A stretch of 33,500 nucleotides of DNA from Zygnema cylindricum (Eukaryota; Streptophyta; Zygnematophyceae; Zygnematales; Zygnemataceae), in NCBI GenBank assembly GCA_037447655.1, contig JBBHKE010001874.1, positions 1 through 33,500 on the forward strand. Direction: 5' to 3'. Within the stretch, counting starts at the first letter, position 1. Every line of letters begins with the position of its first letter. The notes beneath the pieces were generated by a model. That model saw nothing but the letters and a program-made list of their open reading frames with translations, did no database searches and was not told the DNA's origin. A program made the translations under genes and the position numbers. Shown one piece after another: positions 19,048 to 29,560 of the stretch.

Positions 19048-19220
19048 ATGGCGTCTCACCCGCCTTCTCCTCCTGCACGCCAGGCTGCCAGTTTATTCGG
19101 TTCTACGTACGCTCTTCCGTACGAAACGACTCTCGTACTAAAAGAAAAATGCAACTTTTCGGGCGACTATATGGATATTAATGACGTGACGGGCGTCTGC
19201 CACTTTAAATTGAAAGAGAA
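19048..19220 (+). CDS. LOR gene 2 exon 1
   Basis: 173 nt ending in phase 2 at AA|GTATTC, the same donor as gene 1. It encodes a proline-containing N-terminus, SLFGSTYALPYETTLVLKEK and the GVCHFKLKEK end. About 84 percent of residues from SLFG onward match gene 1, far above the roughly 40 percent of exon 2. Confidence 0.87.
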
Positions 19221-19326
19221 GTATTCATTCTAACTTTTGACCGTTACGTTTACACTTTTTTGAATTTTTCATTTAATATAGAAATGTACAGTACTTGTTT
19301 TAAATTCAGATCGTTGCGCTTTTTGG

Positions 19327-19654
19327 TAATGTTGAGTATCGGGTAAAATCATATCGCGATCATTTAGATATTCGATACATCGAATATAGGTCTCGATATA
19401 TCGTAGCCGGACCAACATATTATATCGCGATATATTTGTTACAATGTGTGTGTCCGTACAGATACAGGACAAAAAAAAATTGACATAGCGTCACTTCGAT
19501 ATATCGCAATTGTAAATTATCGTGATATGGGCCGATATATAGCAGAAGCCATGTTTAGAGATTCAATATATCGAAGCGATGCATCCATTATCTCTGGTAC
19601 CCAATTTTATGTACATATCGAATATAGGCAAGGGGCCATCGCTACTCAACATTA
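19327..19654. mobile_element. hAT-like MITE (328 bp) in intron 1 of LOR gene 2
   Basis: Termini TAATGTTGAGTATCG (left) and TAATGTTGAGTAGCG (right, complement) match at 14 of 15. They resemble the TAGTGTTG ends of the element at 8096. Flanks CTTTTTGG (19319-19326) and CATTTTGG (19655-19662) are an 8-bp duplication with one mismatch. The inside is dense in GATATATCG and ATATCGCGATAT palindromes like its relatives. Confidence 0.75.
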
Positions 19655-20394
19655 CATTTTGGCTTTTGAATTTTGAATTTTGAATTTTGTAAAGCTGACG
19701 CGATGTACACCGCGTATATCTGCTTCACGTTTTTTTCGCCTCTTAAAATATGTTTTTTCCGTGCGCACTTGTCGAATTGTCGATCTGACGGTCGCGATTG
19801 GAAGGTAAGATCCTCGCCTTCAAATTGGCGCTCTCCAATCGAAAAATCGAACATGTGTGCTCGTCAGAGAGATATTTTAATTGGCGGAAAAACGTCAACG
19901 CTAATCGCGATACGTATTGTACTTGAAAATTTTGACTTTTTGAGGCTTTTACATTTTGATCACTTTTAAAGTATTTTTTTTTTACTTTTACATTTTGGTC
20001 CTTTAGAGCTAGCAGAGTACTTGTTCTGACTGTTTTCCTGAATATATTTACTATTATTGTTATTATCTTTTGAAGATTCTTTGGAAAGAAATGTGAGCAA
20101 AACTGTGAAAATTATATGGACTTATTAGTTTCATTTTTTGTTAAATTCTGTTTATTGTAGTTTTTTGTTAGATTACAAAATCTAAATACAAAAGGTATTT
20201 GGCAATGGTTTTACAAAATTGGCTATTTGTTTTGCCTTTGGTGCCAATTTTCTTTATTAAATCACAATTTTTTCTTGTGAAACATTTCGTCTTTTCCTTA
20301 TTTTGTCAAATTAGTTTGACAAATGATCCAATTATACTTGTGGGGTTTTTCAAACATTTTGAGACATTGGCAAAACCTCGGATGGCTCTTAAAA

Positions 20395-21035
20395 TATTTA
20401 TTATGTTGTGTTGTATTGTGCTCAATTTATTCTATAGTGATGTACAGTATTGTATTGTATTGTAATGTAATGTATTATATTTTATTTATTGTAATGTAGT
20501 GTATTGTATTGTAGTTGTATCGTAATTAAATGCAATGTATTGTAATGTAATGTGTTGTATGTACTGTATCGTATTGTATATTGTATGATATACCGTATCA
20601 CATTGTATCATTTTGTGTTGTACTGTATTGGATTGCTTTGTATCATAATGTGATGTAGGGTTGTATTTTATGTATTGTTTTGAATAGTATTATGTGTTAA
20701 TAACGTAGTGAGGTAATGTGAGGTAGAGTGATGTGATATGATGTAATGTGATGTAATTTGATGAAATGTAATGTGATGCAATGTAATGTAATGGTATGAA
20801 ATGTGAAGAATCGTGATGTAATGTGATGAAATGTGATGTGATGTAATGTGATGTGATGTGATTTAATGTCATGTAATTAATGTGATAAAATGTGATGTAA
20901 TGTAAAGTGATGTATCGTGATGTAATGTGACGTGATGCAATAAATGTGATGTAATGTGATGAAATATGATGTAATGTCATTTGATGAAATGTGGTTTATT
21001 GTGATGAAATGTAATGTAACGTACTGTATTGTATT
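20395..21035 (+). repeat. TGTAT and GATGTAATGT low-complexity tracts in intron 1 of LOR gene 2
   Basis: A TGTATTG/TGTAATG-type tract (about 20400-20690) passes into a GATGTAATGT-type tract (about 20705-21030). Frames within it, such as the His/Ser/Ile-rich one on the minus strand, are artefacts. The position in intron 1 parallels the GGATT tract of gene 1, but the unit is different. Confidence 0.85.
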
Positions 21036-21200
21036 TTATAGCTCATCATAATTTACTGAATTTTTTATGTCTGTTGTATTTGGCCCTTATTATTTGTGTT
21101 GCAGCCATCAAATCAATAAATTTCCAGTTTTTTTTTTGTTTCGTATTTTATGTGTTTGTTTATTAATTTATGTTTTTATGTTTCTGTTTATTTGTGATAG

Positions 21201-21384
21201 AGTGATGAGTGTTCATCAAAAAAGGGCTCTTTACGACAGTGCCGGAAAACCTATTTGTTGCACGATGAATAATATTACAAGTTTCCGCCAAAAGGTTTAT
21301 ATCTGCCCAGGAGAAGAACCGGAAAAATCAAAAGCACTCGCGGAAGTTCGGAATGATTTGCATTTTTTAAGACGGGAGGGTCAG
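21201..21384 (+). CDS. LOR gene 2 exon 2
   Basis: 184 nt from acceptor GTGATAG to donor CAG|GTGAGT. It encodes VMSVHQKRALYDSAGKPICC, the conserved VYICPGEEPE block and LAEVRNDLHFLRREGQ. It is open throughout and aligns with gene 1 exon 2 without gaps. Confidence 0.87.
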
Positions 21385-21619
21385 GTGAGTGGTTCGAGTC
21401 GAAAAGCGAGGGAGAGAGGGATGGGACGGGGATAGAGAGGGAAGGGGGGAGAGGGAGGGAGAGTGGGAGCAAGGAGAGGGGAAGGGGGGAGAATGGAGAC
21501 ACTTTAAATTCTGCAGTTTTTTTTTTTTGTAGTTCTTGAATCTTTGGATTTTGAATAACTAAATTATTTCAAATAATGTTTAACATTTAAATGTATTTGA
21601 TTTTGGACCCCATTTGCAG

Positions 21620-21694
21620 GTTTTTTTTAGAGATAATGATTCGCGTACTCCCGACGTTGTCATTCAAGGATCTATCTTTGACCGGGGTTTTTAA
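21620..21694 (+). CDS. LOR gene 2 exon 3, ending in a stop codon
   Basis: 75 nt from CATTTGCAG to TTTTAA|GTTTGT. The family frame is intact from VFFRDND through PDVVIQGSIFDRGF. The last triplet, 21692-21694, is TAA. Gene 1 has CAG there, also directly before GTTTG, so the boundary is well supported. Confidence 0.82.
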   Translation, partial: VFFRDNDSRTPDVVIQGSIFDRGF

Positions 21695-22080
21695 GTTTGT
21701 TTTTTTTTTTTTTTTTTATCATTATTTGTTTTTGTTATTATATGTCCAGTCAGTCCTTTTAAGCTTCCAAATCGATTGTTTTCAATGTAAAAAGCTAGCT
21801 GCAATTTTTTCTTTATAAGATTTTTTGAATCCTTTGATTTAAAAACAGATAAATGCTAATAATTACATAAACAGAAAAAAAGAGATTTTATACAAGTATA
21901 TTTTGACATTTTATTTTTAACTTTTTTACGAAAGAAAAACATTTAAACTAACAAAAAACAGAAGTGTTTTTATCGAAAAAATTTAATTTTCAACCATTCC
22001 TTTTTTCCTTTTTTTTTTTTTTTGCGTGTTCCACTAACCACATTAAATTCTTTGCCTTTTTTTTCTCATTTTTTTTATAG

Positions 22081-22272
22081 ATTTTGGACAGTGGACGATG
22101 TCCTTTAGCAACTGTTTCTCGTGATGTTTTCACGGCAAGCTCGATTATTTTGGGAAAAGTGACGTATTATTTACGAATTTTTCCGGGTGTCGATATGGCC
22201 TTTATGGTCATTTTGGTTAAAACCATCGAAGAAATGTAGGTTGAAGCAACTAAAAAAACCCATAACAAATAA
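22081..22272 (+). pseudogene. LOR gene 2 exon 4
   Basis: 192 nt after acceptor TTTTATAG to TAA 22270-22272, in phase 0. The family frame is continuous (LATVSRDVFTASSIILGKVT, YYLRIFPGVDMAFMVILV) except for TAG at 22237-22239, where gene 1 has a Phe codon. This exon lies downstream of the exon 3 stop, so it would be 3' UTR in a spliced mRNA. The good frame preservation suggests the stops are recent. Confidence 0.8.
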
Positions 22273-22413
22273 GTTTTTGATAAGATTTTGTTCCCCCCCT
22301 TTTTTTTTTTTTTCCTCGGGTCACTCTTTGATGTGTATTCTCGGTATTTTTTAAAAAAGTTGAAGGTACATTTCACAAAACTTGAAAGTATAGATGTTTT
22401 TTTAGGATGTATT

Positions 22414-22769
22414 TGTTGTACTTTATGTTGAAATACACTTAAAGGATTCTACACTACTTATCGTTTTCTACACTACTTTAGAGTCCTACCCACTACGCTA
22501 TAAGTCTCGTACTACGATTTAGGGTTTTTGTACTTTACTTAGTGGACTGCACATACCTTTGTTACTATTGATGATTCTTACGTGGGAATCCTTTTTGTGT
22601 CTTTATGTAAATCACTCAAGGTTGAAAAGACACTCAAACGACAAACCTCTCTCTTGGTTTTTTGTTTGCCGTTAGTCTCTCTCGACACTTCTATCTCGGC
22701 CTTTTCTACTCTTTTGGCCTCTTTTGCTATTTTTTCATATTAATCTCTTTTAGCCTTTCATGGCCTTAC
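22414..22769 (+). repeat. Possible 5' LTR remnant of copia element C
   Basis: The stretch begins with a TGTTG-type start at 22414 and lies just before the gag of element C. A 5' LTR is expected here, but no second copy was found, and the end and primer site could not be located. The call is positional only. The T-rich DNA at 22273-22413 is probably the LOR gene 2 downstream region. Confidence 0.3.
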
Positions 22770-24769
22770 ATTGTCTATATCAAACCCTGTTCCGAAATTT
22801 CAGGGCGACAATTTTTATGATTGAAAATTTCAAGTCCATCATTTGTTTTCTTTTGAAAAACTTTGGAACCACATTAATGGCACCGTCACGATACATGTTT
22901 TTCCTATTGCCACGGAAGTCACCTTTACTGTCGCCCAGACAGTTGTCGCTTCTTGGAGAGAGATTTTGTTGCTCTTTCTCGTCATATCCTTTCTTTGGGT
23001 GGCTAGATTGCGAATCGTATTCGGCTATTTGCGCTGAAACAACTTTCAAGGAGGCGTGGCAACGTTTGTGCAACGCCTACGAAACGGACAAGTGGCTACA
23101 TTGTTTGATGCTAAGTGGACAATTTATTAGAGTTAAAAAAGATCCAAGAGAAATTATGGTTGTTTTTATTTAACGCATTTAATCGTTGACCAACCCTTTG
23201 AAGTGTATTTTTACACTGTAATCCACACAGATTTGATAAGTAGTATTTTGGGTAGGTGACCTCTTTTTTTTTGACTCTTTTGCGTGTAACGTACTATGAT
23301 CTGATAAATACTACTTTTTGGCGGTTTGCCTCTATCTTTTGACTCTTTTGTAAGTACAGTTAGTATAGGTGTCGTCTCCACTGTCACGCTATCTGATCTT
23401 AATAATCGTCTTTTGCATAAAGAGTCGTGTTAGGATCTCAACTTTTTTGCAAGTATTACAAGGAGTGCGACCACGTGATGGACGCGTGCCCTGCACTGGC
23501 TAAAAAACGAGAAAAAGAACGGGCGGCTAGAGGATCGCGAGGACTTCTAACTACCAATCACAATTTGAAGTCTTTTACGTATCCCCACGCCTCCAAGCCG
23601 CCAGCTTTTCATGCAGCGCACGCGACGACAGAATTCAATTTTCCGTACGACCCTCCGCCATCGTGGTAACCTCCTCCCAATTATTACTGCCCTCCACAAA
23701 ATCCGTCGCTTTCAAATGTCCATCCGGTCCTCCCAACCACCAATCAAAACATTGGATCCGTGTCACTTGTGATAGTACTTGTCCTAGATGCTCCTGTCTC
23801 AATTCCGCCTAGATCCCCGTCTCAATTCTTCCTATTGACTACGGGAATGTCTTCTGTCTTCTCCAATGCAGGTAATCTTTGATTGGTTAATTGTTTCTGG
23901 CGCGTCTCATCACATGTGTTGTCAACGTGATATCATGATTAATGTTGTTCCCCTTAAAGTTCCTTTAAACATTTTTCTAGGGAATAACATGATACTTACT
24001 TCAATTTTTGTTGGACAGGTGCATATTAACAAAGATTCGCACTCCTGCCGTCCAATAATTTTGGACAACGAATAATCTTGGACAACGTTTATTTTGTTTC
24101 GGACCTCCCCAAAAATATTTTTCAGCTTGTTTGGCTTTACGCCATTGGAGTTTTAGCATCATCATTGAACCCAACGTTCAATTCTTTTATGGTGCTCGAT
24201 TGGGAAATCTCTACATCTTACAATTTTTTAATGATGTTGCCTATGCCTTTTTAGCTTTTTCTCCCTCCTCTTACTCTTTACTTACATGGCATCTTTGCTG
24301 TGGCCATCTAAATGGTGCTAGCCAGGAATCCCCTGCAAAAGGACTTGTACTTGGAATTGACCAATTTAACGAGAGAAAAATTGCTTTTCGTCATCGTCGT
24401 CTTTGGCAAAATGACTCGTTATCTTTCTCTTTCCCCTTCTTCTCTCTCTTTGGGTTCTTTTGATCGCATTCATCGTGATATGTGCGGTCCTATTCCCATT
24501 ACAAGCCTTGATGGCTTCTCTAATTTTCTCACTTTTATTGATGTTATCTGCGTTTTACATATATATGTTTTATGTGTCATAAGTCTGAAGTTTTCACTCA
24601 TTTTCAACATTTAAAAGCACTTGTCGAATATAACTTATCATCGCGCGTCAAAACCATACGCTTAGAATTCGTCTCCAATGCTTTTGAGTTTTTACTATCG
24701 CATGACATTTTTCATCATAAAATTACCCTTTATAATCCACAACAAATGGGTGATGCTTAGTGCTGAAAT
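22770..24769 (+). pseudogene. Copia element C, left part: gag, protease and integrase start
   Basis: Degenerate copia coding sequence. Gag begins near 22779 with a PVPKFQGDNF motif, then TGA where Trp is expected, KFQVHHL and LWNHINGT. Later comes AWQRLCNAYETDKW (near 23055). The zinc knuckle near 23443-23484 reads CKYYKECDHVMDAC, with the second Cys changed to Tyr. The protease motif near 23882 is WLIVSGASHHMC, so the catalytic Asp of DSGAS is Val. Integrase follows with FDRIHRDMCGPI and FLTFID, reaching YNPQQMGDA near 24733-24759. Element B then interrupts the gene; it resumes at 30721. Many stops and frame changes show that the element is dead. Confidence 0.82.
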
Positions 24770-25638
24770 TGTTGTTCTGTGACTACTACACCAACTGAAG
24801 ATGAAAATGACGCTGGAGTAGTCATCACAATATTCAGATAAACTTGAAGCTCTCACAGATGCACAGAAAAATACACACAGTTTGGAACACAGCCAAAGAT
24901 AATTTAGGCAACCAAATGGCCTACAAATAGATAATACACAAAAGAACACAAGTGCAAATTTACACAGAAATTTGCAAACAGATCTGAGAAATATTCTTAG
25001 TCAAAGATATCAAAAAAATGTCACAACACAATTTTGATACAACAAGTACCTATTTTTGAAAATGGCTAAGTCCTATATTTATACCAAAAAGATCTATTCT
25101 TCTAAGAGCTAGCAGCCACTCACTACCCTAGCTAAGCAAAGAAGGCATACCCACCATGCATCAATAATATCAACTATCTAAAGGAGGATACCTGAATATG
25201 TCAAGGTATGTCACACAGAATGAATCTGAACTGAGACCCTAATCAAACTAACACGCTTCTGAACAAACTAAAGATAAGTAACGAAAAAGTACACTGTTCA
25301 CAATACGTTAGATAATTACAGACGTGGTACTGGATGACCACCTTCCGTCGGCAACAGATCTTCACCGTCCATCATTTCGAATTTTTATCCAAGATGAAAC
25401 TTTTATGTGACACCTCGGTCTTTATGGTAAGTCTGAATTGTTGGAACGGATCTTTGTAGAGCATCTCATTTACCGACGCATGTCTTGAAGTGTGTCACAC
25501 CGTAAACTCACTCACTGTTCACTGTAACATTAATTCTTGTACATACTGAACCTGATTTTCACATAATATTCTAAGTACTGAGAAAAACACTCCACTCACT
25601 TATGAAGATTAGTGAGGACTAAAGCTTTCAAAACAACA
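24770..25638 (-). repeat. 3' LTR of copia element B
   Basis: 869 bp, left in the window but downstream in the element's own direction. Collinear with 29835-30715 with scattered substitutions and small indels. Its inner side carries the gag start codon equivalent (24823-24828 region on the minus strand), since the LTR encodes the gag N-terminus. Confidence 0.93.
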
Positions 25639-25652
25639 CTCCCCTAAAGCTT
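25639..25652 (-). promoter_or_regulatory. Polypurine tract of element B
   Basis: On the minus strand GCTTTAGGGGAG directly precedes the 3' LTR (TGTTG). The AGGGGAG core matches element A. Confidence 0.75.
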
Positions 25653-25702
25653 TAGACTCAAGTAGCCACTTAGACCACATCCCTCTCTACATAATTTCGA
25701 TT

Positions 25703-27442
25703 TTATGCAGGCAAGGGTTTTGTTATCATATCTGCCAACATTTTCTCATCAGGTAAATAGCTGAGTTTCATAATTCTGGCCATCACTTTTTCCCTCACAA
25801 AATGTAACTTAATGTCAACATGTTTGCTTTTGAAATGATGACTAGGATTAGAAGCAATAGCAATAGCAATGTGATTGTCACACCATATGACTTGAGGACC
25901 AGATTGCATGAATTTCAGCTCTTGTAAAAGAGACTTTACCCAAAGAAGTTCCTTGACAGCTGAGCTAGCTGCCATGTATTAAGCTTCCATGGTTGACTGA
26001 GCAGTCCTCTTTTGGAGCTTGCTTGTCCAGCAGCAAGTACCATTACCGATCTTCAGAATGAATCCAGTGGTAGAACGTCGGCTTGGCATATCACCATAAC
26101 TTGCATCGCTCCAGGTGCTAATTTTCACTTCATCTCCTCCAAGAGACAGTCGGAGATCTACTGTACCTGCAAGATATCTCAGAACACGTTTTGCTGCCTC
26201 CCAATCTGATTTCTTCGGATTCTGAAAACTTCGACTCAGAGCTCCAATAGCCACTGCAATATCCGAACGAGTACTGTTCATAAAGTAGATAAGACTCCCA
26301 ACAATTTGTCGATAGGGAATCGTAGACATGAAGTCTAACTCCCCTGGTTCCATTTCATCTTCCATATTCATTCCTCCATCTGTCTCCTTTCCTTCCACCT
26401 TTTGCCTGAACTCCTTATGAGTGGCACTTACCTTTGCATCTGCCATACCAAATATTTTAAGTACATTTTAAATGGCCTCTCTCTGAATAAGGTAAATAAC
26501 TCTCTGACTCCTATTTCTCTCTACTTGAATGCCTAGGATATACTTAGCTTCACCTAAGTCTTTCATTTTAAACCTGAAATTTAGGGCTACTTTTATTTTG
26601 TTTATCTCATTCAATGATTTGGTGATTAGTAGCAGATCATCCACATATAGTGCTACATAAATTACACCATCGTCTCCTTCCATGACATAAACAGAGTGAT
26701 CTGAGCTGATCCTTGTAAAACTTAGGCTGGTAAGAAACTCATCCAACTTCAAATTCCACTGTCTTGGAGCCTGTTTTAATCCATATAATGATTTCAACAG
26801 TTTACAGAATAGATTTTCCTTTCCATTTTCTACATAACCTTGAGGTTATTTCATATAAATTACTTCCTCTAAGTCTCCATGCAAGAAGGCAATTTTGACA
26901 TCCATTTAATGCAATTCCATATTCTCAATTGTAGCTAAAGAAAACAAGACTCTGACAGTAGGAAACCTGACAACAGGAGAGAAGGTTTCCTCATAGTCTA
27001 TTCCTTTCTTCTGACTAAAACCCTTTGCAACCAGACGAGCTCTATACCTTTCAATGGTGTTATCTGGGTTGAGCTTCACTTTGAAGACCCACTTGCAGCC
27101 AATGGCTTTCCGATCCGGTGGAAGCTCCACAAGCTCCCACCTTTGGGCTTCTATGATTGATCTCATCTCTTCATTTGCAGCTGAGATCCAATGATCCTTT
27201 TTAGGAACAGAAAATGCCTCCTGAATGGTAAGAGGCTCCCCAGTGCTTGCAGAAAAAGCATAATGAGCTTCTTGTCCTCTTAAACGAGAACTCTGTCTTC
27301 TTCCCCCCGGAAAATCTGAGGCTGGAATTGTTGGATTCCGAGCTCCACCTTGATTTCTTGGAGGATGAGGACCAGCTCTTGCTTGTTGTTCAGTGGCTGG
27401 TGGAACTCCAGTATGTTGAACTCTAATAGAAGAGGAATCCAA
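25703..27442 (-). pseudogene. Reverse transcriptase and RNase H of element B
   Basis: Largely open copia RT-RNase H. Landmarks from the N-side: ISAANEEMRSIIEAQRWELV, KWVFKVKLNPDNTIERYRAR, YEETFSPVVRFPTVR, SLYGLKQAPRQWN, catalytic YVDD (26636-26647) and LGEAKYILGIQVER. RNase H follows with PYRQIVGSLIYFMNSTRSDI, RYLAGTVDLRLSLGG, WCDNHIAIAIA, KHVDIKLHFVREKV and MITKPLPA. In-frame TAA codons occur near 26906 (expected Gln), 26848 (Gln), 26470 and 25979 (Glu in MEAEY). Everything else is intact and well conserved. Confidence 0.92.
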
Positions 27443-27542
27443 GCTCCACCTTGATTTCTTGGAGGATGAGGACCAGCTCTTGCTTGTTGTTCAGTGGCTG
27501 GTGGAACTCCAGTATGTTGAACTCTAATAGAAGAGGAAGTAG
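27341..27542 (-). repeat. 101-bp tandem duplication in element B pol
   Basis: The 101-bp units starting at 27341 and 27442 are almost identical. The linker between integrase and RT (RVQHTGVPPATEQQARAG) is therefore present twice. Because 101 is not a multiple of three, the duplication shifts the frame; the integrase frame runs through it into a wrong frame. Confidence 0.93.
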
Positions 27543-28485
27543 AGGCTGCAGCAGGCTGAAAGAGAATCTGATCCAAAATGATATATTTTTGCAGTTTTCC
27601 TTTCTTTTCATTTTCATCCATACTAAATACGTCTATGGACTCACTCTCATCCTTCACCTGAATATTTCTAGCAATCTCGATGGTATGTTTCTGAAGACAA
27701 TAAATTCTATATCGAACAGATTCATCATCATAACCCATAAAGATTCCAGGTTTAGACTTTGGACTTAATTTCCAGTTTGGTAGGTCATCTAGTACAAAGC
27801 ACTTGCTACCAAATTCTCTAAAGTGACTGACATCTAGTTTTCTGCTAGTCCACACTTCATAAGGTGTCATTGCTTGAACAGATCTAGTTTCTAATCTATT
27901 CCTAATATATGCTGCTGTTTGGTAAGCTTCAGCCTAGAATTTAATATCTACCCCTTTATCAGCCATCATAGATTTAACACTCTCAGTTAGAGTTCTATTT
28001 AGCCTTTCCGAAACTCCATTCTGCTCAGGAGTATAAGGCACAGTGAACTAGTGAGATATGCCATTTTCTTTCAAATAACCAGCAAACTTATTCGAAGTAT
28101 ATTCACCTCTATTATCAGATCTTAAAGAGAGAATCGATCTCCCATGAAGTTTCTCCGCCCAGATCATAAAAAGTTTGAAGTGGGTAAAGACCTCCCTTTT
28201 CTTCTTCATAAATTAGATTTTACTGAATTTGGAGAAGTCATCTGTGAAAGTGACAAAGTATTTGCTTCCAGCAAGAGATGGTACTTTGGAGGGTCCCCAC
28301 ACATCTGAATGAACAAGTTCTAAGATGTTTGTTGCTTTGAAATCTACAGCGTGGGGTAAGGGAAGTTTCTGAAGCTTGCCCAAAGCACTACCATCACAAA
28401 TCCTTGACTGTTGCTGACCAAGCTTAACTCCTACCATATCAGTTTTGACCATCTTTTCCAATCTGTCATAATGAACATGACCCAA
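27542..28485 (-). pseudogene. Integrase of element B
   Basis: Continuous homology from HKRLGHVHYDRLEKM through ILELVHSDVWGP (first catalytic Asp), YFVTFTDDFS, SLRSDNRGEY (second Asp) and PYTPEQNGVSERLNRT (Glu), to AEAYQTAAYIRNRL, TPYEVWTSRK and the C-terminal MGYDDESVRYRIY. In-frame stops lie near 28210 (TAA), 28050 (TAG, Gln expected before FTVPYTPEQNG) and 27936 (TAG, Trp expected in FWAEA). The DDE residues themselves are present. Confidence 0.92.
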
Positions 28486-28494
28486 CCTTTTATG

Positions 28495-29535
28495 CTATAA
28501 AACATTATCTGATAAGACCCCCAAGTAAGCAAAAGAAGATGTATTCACCAGGTCCATCCGGTTCAAATTATTTGGGCCTCTAGTTCCCATTACAACAATC
28601 TTTCCCTCTTTGCTGACTATTTTCTTTCCTTGTTTGTGAAGTATTTCAAAACCTCTACTTTCTGCAACTGAGGTAGAAAACAAGTTCTTTTTGAACTGAG
28701 GAACATACAATACATCATAGAGAGTTTTAGGAACTGCCTGTCCATCAATCTCACACATAAGAATGATAGTTCCTTGGGGCTTTCCTTCAACTGTGGCACC
28801 ACAAGCATAATAGATCTGCCTTGTTGGAATAGATTGCAGATGTGTGAAGGAAGCTTTGTTCCACCACATATGAGATGAGCTCCCAGAGTCCATGATCCAC
28901 CCATGATCTTTGCCTCCTTCCATCAGTTTTGCAAGGGCAAAGAATTCTTTGTCATCAATTTTTGGAAAACTGATGACATCCGACGCCTTCACTTTGTCAA
29001 CCGATTTTGATCCCGGTGTATCCGCTGAAAATGCTTCGATTTTGGAAGGAGGAGTCTGTGGTATTTGTGGTGTCTTTTTTGGTGTGTAGATCCCTTTTGG
29101 CCTCCATCCATTTTTGAACACACCTGTCTCACAAGCTTTAAGAAACTTTGGGCACTGTTTGTACAAATGTCCTTGATTATAACAGTAGACACACTTGTTA
29201 TAAGGCTGGAAACCTTGGTACTCTTGAGATCTGTTTCCTTGATATTGTGCATTAAAAGCTACAGATGATTTTCTTGGATTAAAAGTTGCAACGGTGGATT
29301 CCTTTTCTAACACTAGTTCTATAGCTGTTGTTAAGTTCCAAGCTGACTTATCTAACCTTCTCAAATTTGTTGAGGCTCCATTATATTCCTCAGAAAGACC
29401 TCGCATAAGTATCATAACCTGATGATAAGGGGAGAAGTTCCCCCATGAGCATGCATTTTTTGCTAACAAAAGCCTAAGCCCATTGGAATATTCAACCATG
29501 CTACCTCCTGTATACCTATAATCATAAATATTCAT
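28495..29535 (-). pseudogene. Gag C-terminal half, zinc knuckle and protease of element B
   Basis: A 346-codon open frame. It carries gag segments (YTGGSMVEYSNGLRLLLA, LMRGLSEEY), a canonical CCHC knuckle CVYCYNQGHLYKQC (29152-29193), a Pro/Lys linker, and the aspartic protease signature WIMDSGSSSHM (near 28868-28900). It ends DVLYVPQFKKNLFSTS and the pre-integrase start. It stops at TAG (28495-28497), where TGG (Trp of WHKRLGH) is expected; the next frame resumes immediately as HKRLGH. Protease active-site Asp-Ser-Gly is intact. Confidence 0.93.
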
Positions 29536-29560
29536 AGTTGTGATAATTTCATGCTGGTCA

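Larger units (their letters stand above)
19048..22272 (+). pseudogene. LOR gene 2: LURP-one-related paralogue truncated by stop codons
   Basis: Exons 19048-19220, 21201-21384, 21620-21694 and 22081-22272, all GT-AG, have the same intron phases as gene 1. The start is in a strong context (AACCATGGCG). Exons 1 and 2 are intact (MASHPPSPPARQAASLFG, ETTLVLKEKCNFSG, KVMSVHQKRALYDSAGKP, ICPGEEPEKS). Exon 3 reads VFFRDNDSRTPDVVIQGSIF in the family frame but its last codon is TAA, exactly at the splice junction where gene 1 has CAG. A normally spliced mRNA would encode 143 residues and lack the last LOR strands and C-terminal helix. Exon 4 remains in frame (TYYLRIFPGVDMAFMVILVK) but has a second stop TAG (22237-22239), 11 codons before the ancestral TAA. 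It is either a pseudogene or a shortened protein. Confidence 0.8.

Noticed and set aside
20690-20980. His/Ser/Ile-rich minus-strand frame
   Set aside because: Artefact of the GATGTAATGT repeat in intron 1 of LOR gene 2.
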